A DNA stretch of 7,598 bases, taken from the NCBI GenBank assembly GCA_023411445.1, contig JAEYOT010000243.1:1-7598 (forward strand). The letters are read 5' to 3'. The notes beneath the pieces are model-generated. The model was not told the origin of the DNA and ran no database searches. It was given only the letters and a program-made list of their open reading frames with translations. The DNA is from Pseudomonadota bacterium (GTDB taxonomy: Bacteria; Myxococcota_A; Polyangia; Polyangiales; Polyangiaceae). Below, in pieces: positions 6,342 to 7,598 of this stretch. The number at the start of each line of letters is the position of its first letter. The first letter of the stretch is position 1. Both the position numbers and the translations under genes were made by a program.

Positions 6342-6761
6342 TCAGGCCTTCGTCTCCGCCAGCGCCAAGATCAGCTCGAACTCTTCGGGCGTGGCCGGCA
6401 CGACGGAGAGCCGGCTCTTCTTCACGAGGCCAAAGCTCGCGAGCTTCTTCTCCGCCTTGATGCGCGCGAGCGACACCGGCTTGTTCAGCGCCTTCTTGGC
6501 GGAAAGCTCCACCACGGACCACTCGCCTTCGTCTTTGGTCTGCTCTGGCGTCGCTTCCGCGCTCACGGTGGCCAGGCCGACGACCTCTTTGCCTTCGTTC
6601 GAGTGGTAGAACAGCACCAGGTCGCCCTTCTTCATCGCGCGCAGGTTGTTGCGCGCCTCGAAGCTACGAACGCCGTCCCACAGCGTGCGCTTCTCCTTCT
6701 CGAAGCGCTGCCACGGGTAAACCGACGGCTCGCTCTTCACCAGCCAATAGCCCTTTGCCAT
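6342..6761 (-). CDS. EVE domain-containing protein
   Basis: Stand-alone EVE-domain protein of 139 residues, the usual length for the bacterial family related to human THYN1. The fold belongs to the PUA/YTH-like group, whose members bind modified bases in DNA or RNA; the ligand here is unknown. Family signatures are clear: YWLVKSEP (5-12), LWDGVRSFEARNNLR (27-41), KGDLVLFYHSN (45-55), VVGLATV (60-66) and the late RLSVVPAT (117-124). It is cytoplasmic with no signal peptide. ATG 6761 is supported by AAGGTG at 6767-6772, 5 bases upstream. That Shine-Dalgarno overlaps the stop codon of the preceding gene on the same strand, so the pair is probably one transcript with coupled translation. It converges on the coiled-coil gene with one base between stops. 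Confidence 0.94.
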   Translation of the reverse strand: MAKGYWLVKSEPSVYPWQRFEKEKRTLWDGVRSFEARNNLRAMKKGDLVLFYHSNEGKEVVGLATVSAEATPEQTKDEGEWSVVELSAKKALNKPVSLARIKAEKKLASFGLVKKSRLSVVPATPEEFELILALAETKA

Positions 6762-6766
6762 GGGCG

Positions 6767-6772
6767 CACCTT
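6767..6772 (-). promoter_or_regulatory. Shine-Dalgarno of the EVE gene, inside the upstream stop
   Basis: On the minus strand AAGGTG lies 5 bases before the EVE ATG and shares bases 6771-6772 with the TAA stop (6771-6773) of the endonuclease/exonuclease/phosphatase gene. This arrangement supports coupled translation and confirms the EVE start. Confidence 0.65.
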
Positions 6773-7598
6773 AATCCAAGTCGCGGTCCGTCAGATCCAC
6801 CACGATCGGGCAGTGATCGCTGAGCAAGACAGACGCCTTCTTGCTGCTTCGTCCGGCGGGTGGGGCGCTACAGTGCCCGCTGACGTGCACACGCACCGCC
6901 GGCTCCAGCTCACGCATCCGTGTGGACGCCAAGACGTGATCGAGCGGGGACAGCCGCCCGCCGTGCCAGAGGCTGCCCGGCTGATCGGCGGCTACCCGGC
7001 GCAGGCCGTGGCGGAGCAGCAGCTGCTCGGCGGCCGCCAGCTCCTGCTCCGCCGACAGCGCCGGCGCGCACTTCTCGCAGCCCATGGTGTTCAAGTCGCC
7101 CAGCACCAAGATGTCGGAGTCGCCTGCGCGCTGCTCCAGCTCGCGCGCCACGGCGGGCAGCGCGCCCAGCGAGGCTTCACGCAGATCCAGGCTGCGCTCG
7201 TCCGCGCCGCTCTTGAAGTGCACGGACACCGCAGTCAAATCCAGCCCCCCGCCGAAGCGTAGGCGCGCGGAGAGCCCTGGCCGCAGCTGGCGCCCGCACG
7301 CTTCACCCGTCGGGTTGAGCGCCGCGAGCGTGCGCACGTCGCTCACGGCCACGCGTCGCCGATCGTAGAGCAGCCCCACATGCTGCTGGATGCGGCTGCC
7401 GCAGTCGTCCACCTCGACCGCGTGCTGTCCGCCGCTCAGGCGATCGAGCTCACGCAGCACCTCGTCGAGCGCCGCCCGCGCCGCAGGCGTGCCCTTGATC
7501 TCCTGCACCGCCACGACGTCCGCCTGGAGCCACCACAGCGCGCATGAAAGCCAGGCCAAGTCGCGCCCCGCGCCGCGGCTGCCCGGCTGGCCGTCGGG
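6771..7598 (-). CDS. endonuclease/exonuclease/phosphatase family protein, N-terminus cut by window edge
   Basis: Metal-dependent hydrolase of the fold shared by DNase I, exonuclease III, sphingomyelinase and inositol phosphatases; the substrate cannot be told. 275 residues are visible and the frame stays open to base 7598, so the N-terminus is outside; a TTG at 7559 is not a believable start because the frame continues upstream without a stop. Visible motifs in order are DVVAVQEIK with the metal-binding Glu (residue 33 of the visible part), the strand SVHFKSG with a probable catalytic His, GDLN (codons at 7089-7100) carrying the catalytic Asp/Asn, LDHVLAS, and the final SDHCPIVVDL with the Asp/His pair. 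The catalytic set visible here is complete. There are seven cysteines, including a CEKC pair just after GDLN, which hints at disulfides and possible export. It lies 9 bases upstream of the EVE gene. Confidence 0.9.
   Translation of the reverse strand, partial: PDGQPGSRGAGRDLAWLSCALWWLQADVVAVQEIKGTPAARAALDEVLRELDRLSGGQHAVEVDDCGSRIQQHVGLLYDRRRVAVSDVRTLAALNPTGEACGRQLRPGLSARLRFGGGLDLTAVSVHFKSGADERSLDLREASLGALPAVARELEQRAGDSDILVLGDLNTMGCEKCAPALSAEQELAAAEQLLLRHGLRRVAADQPGSLWHGGRLSPLDHVLASTRMRELEPAVRVHVSGHCSAPPAGRSSKKASVLLSDHCPIVVDLTDRDLD

Noticed and set aside
6603..7262. Plus-strand open frame of 219 codons
   Set aside because: It is antisense to the EVE and EEP-family genes, both of which have full family motifs; its composition is Gln/Arg/Ala-rich without a domain.

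Overview
The window is GC-rich, densely coded bacterial DNA with several GTG starts. It carries two lipoproteins, an FHA-GGDEF protein and a REC-EAL protein. This gene style is familiar from Myxococcota (myxobacteria, perhaps Polyangiales-like). That placement is inferred from style and domain content, not from a marker gene. I see no tRNA, rRNA, CRISPR array, insertion sequence or phage gene, and the largest gap between genes is about 106 bases.

Left part (1-3639). A minus-strand L,D-transpeptidase lipoprotein, cut by the left edge, reads away from a plus-strand set of three closely spaced genes. These encode a Nudix hydrolase, a VWFA-related lipoprotein with a degenerate metal site, and a 119-residue protein I do not recognise. 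A 27-base imperfect palindrome (3641-3667) lies directly after the last stop.

Centre (3746-6340). This is a cyclic di-GMP module. A response regulator with an intact EAL phosphodiesterase domain is followed, through a GTGA start/stop overlap, by an FHA-GGDEF diguanylate cyclase with an intact active site and I-site. One enzyme destroys the messenger and the other makes it. The first is controlled by aspartate phosphorylation; the second is probably controlled by phosphothreonine binding and product inhibition. After 70 bases comes a 65-residue coiled-coil protein. Its Shine-Dalgarno is buried in a strong predicted stem-loop, and a competing upstream repeat could release it. I consider this the most interesting non-coding signal here.

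Right part (6342-7598, minus strand). An endonuclease/exonuclease/phosphatase-family protein, cut by the right edge, is followed by a stand-alone EVE-domain protein. The Shine-Dalgarno of the EVE gene overlaps the stop codon of the upstream gene. The EVE gene converges on the coiled-coil gene with a single base between their stop codons.
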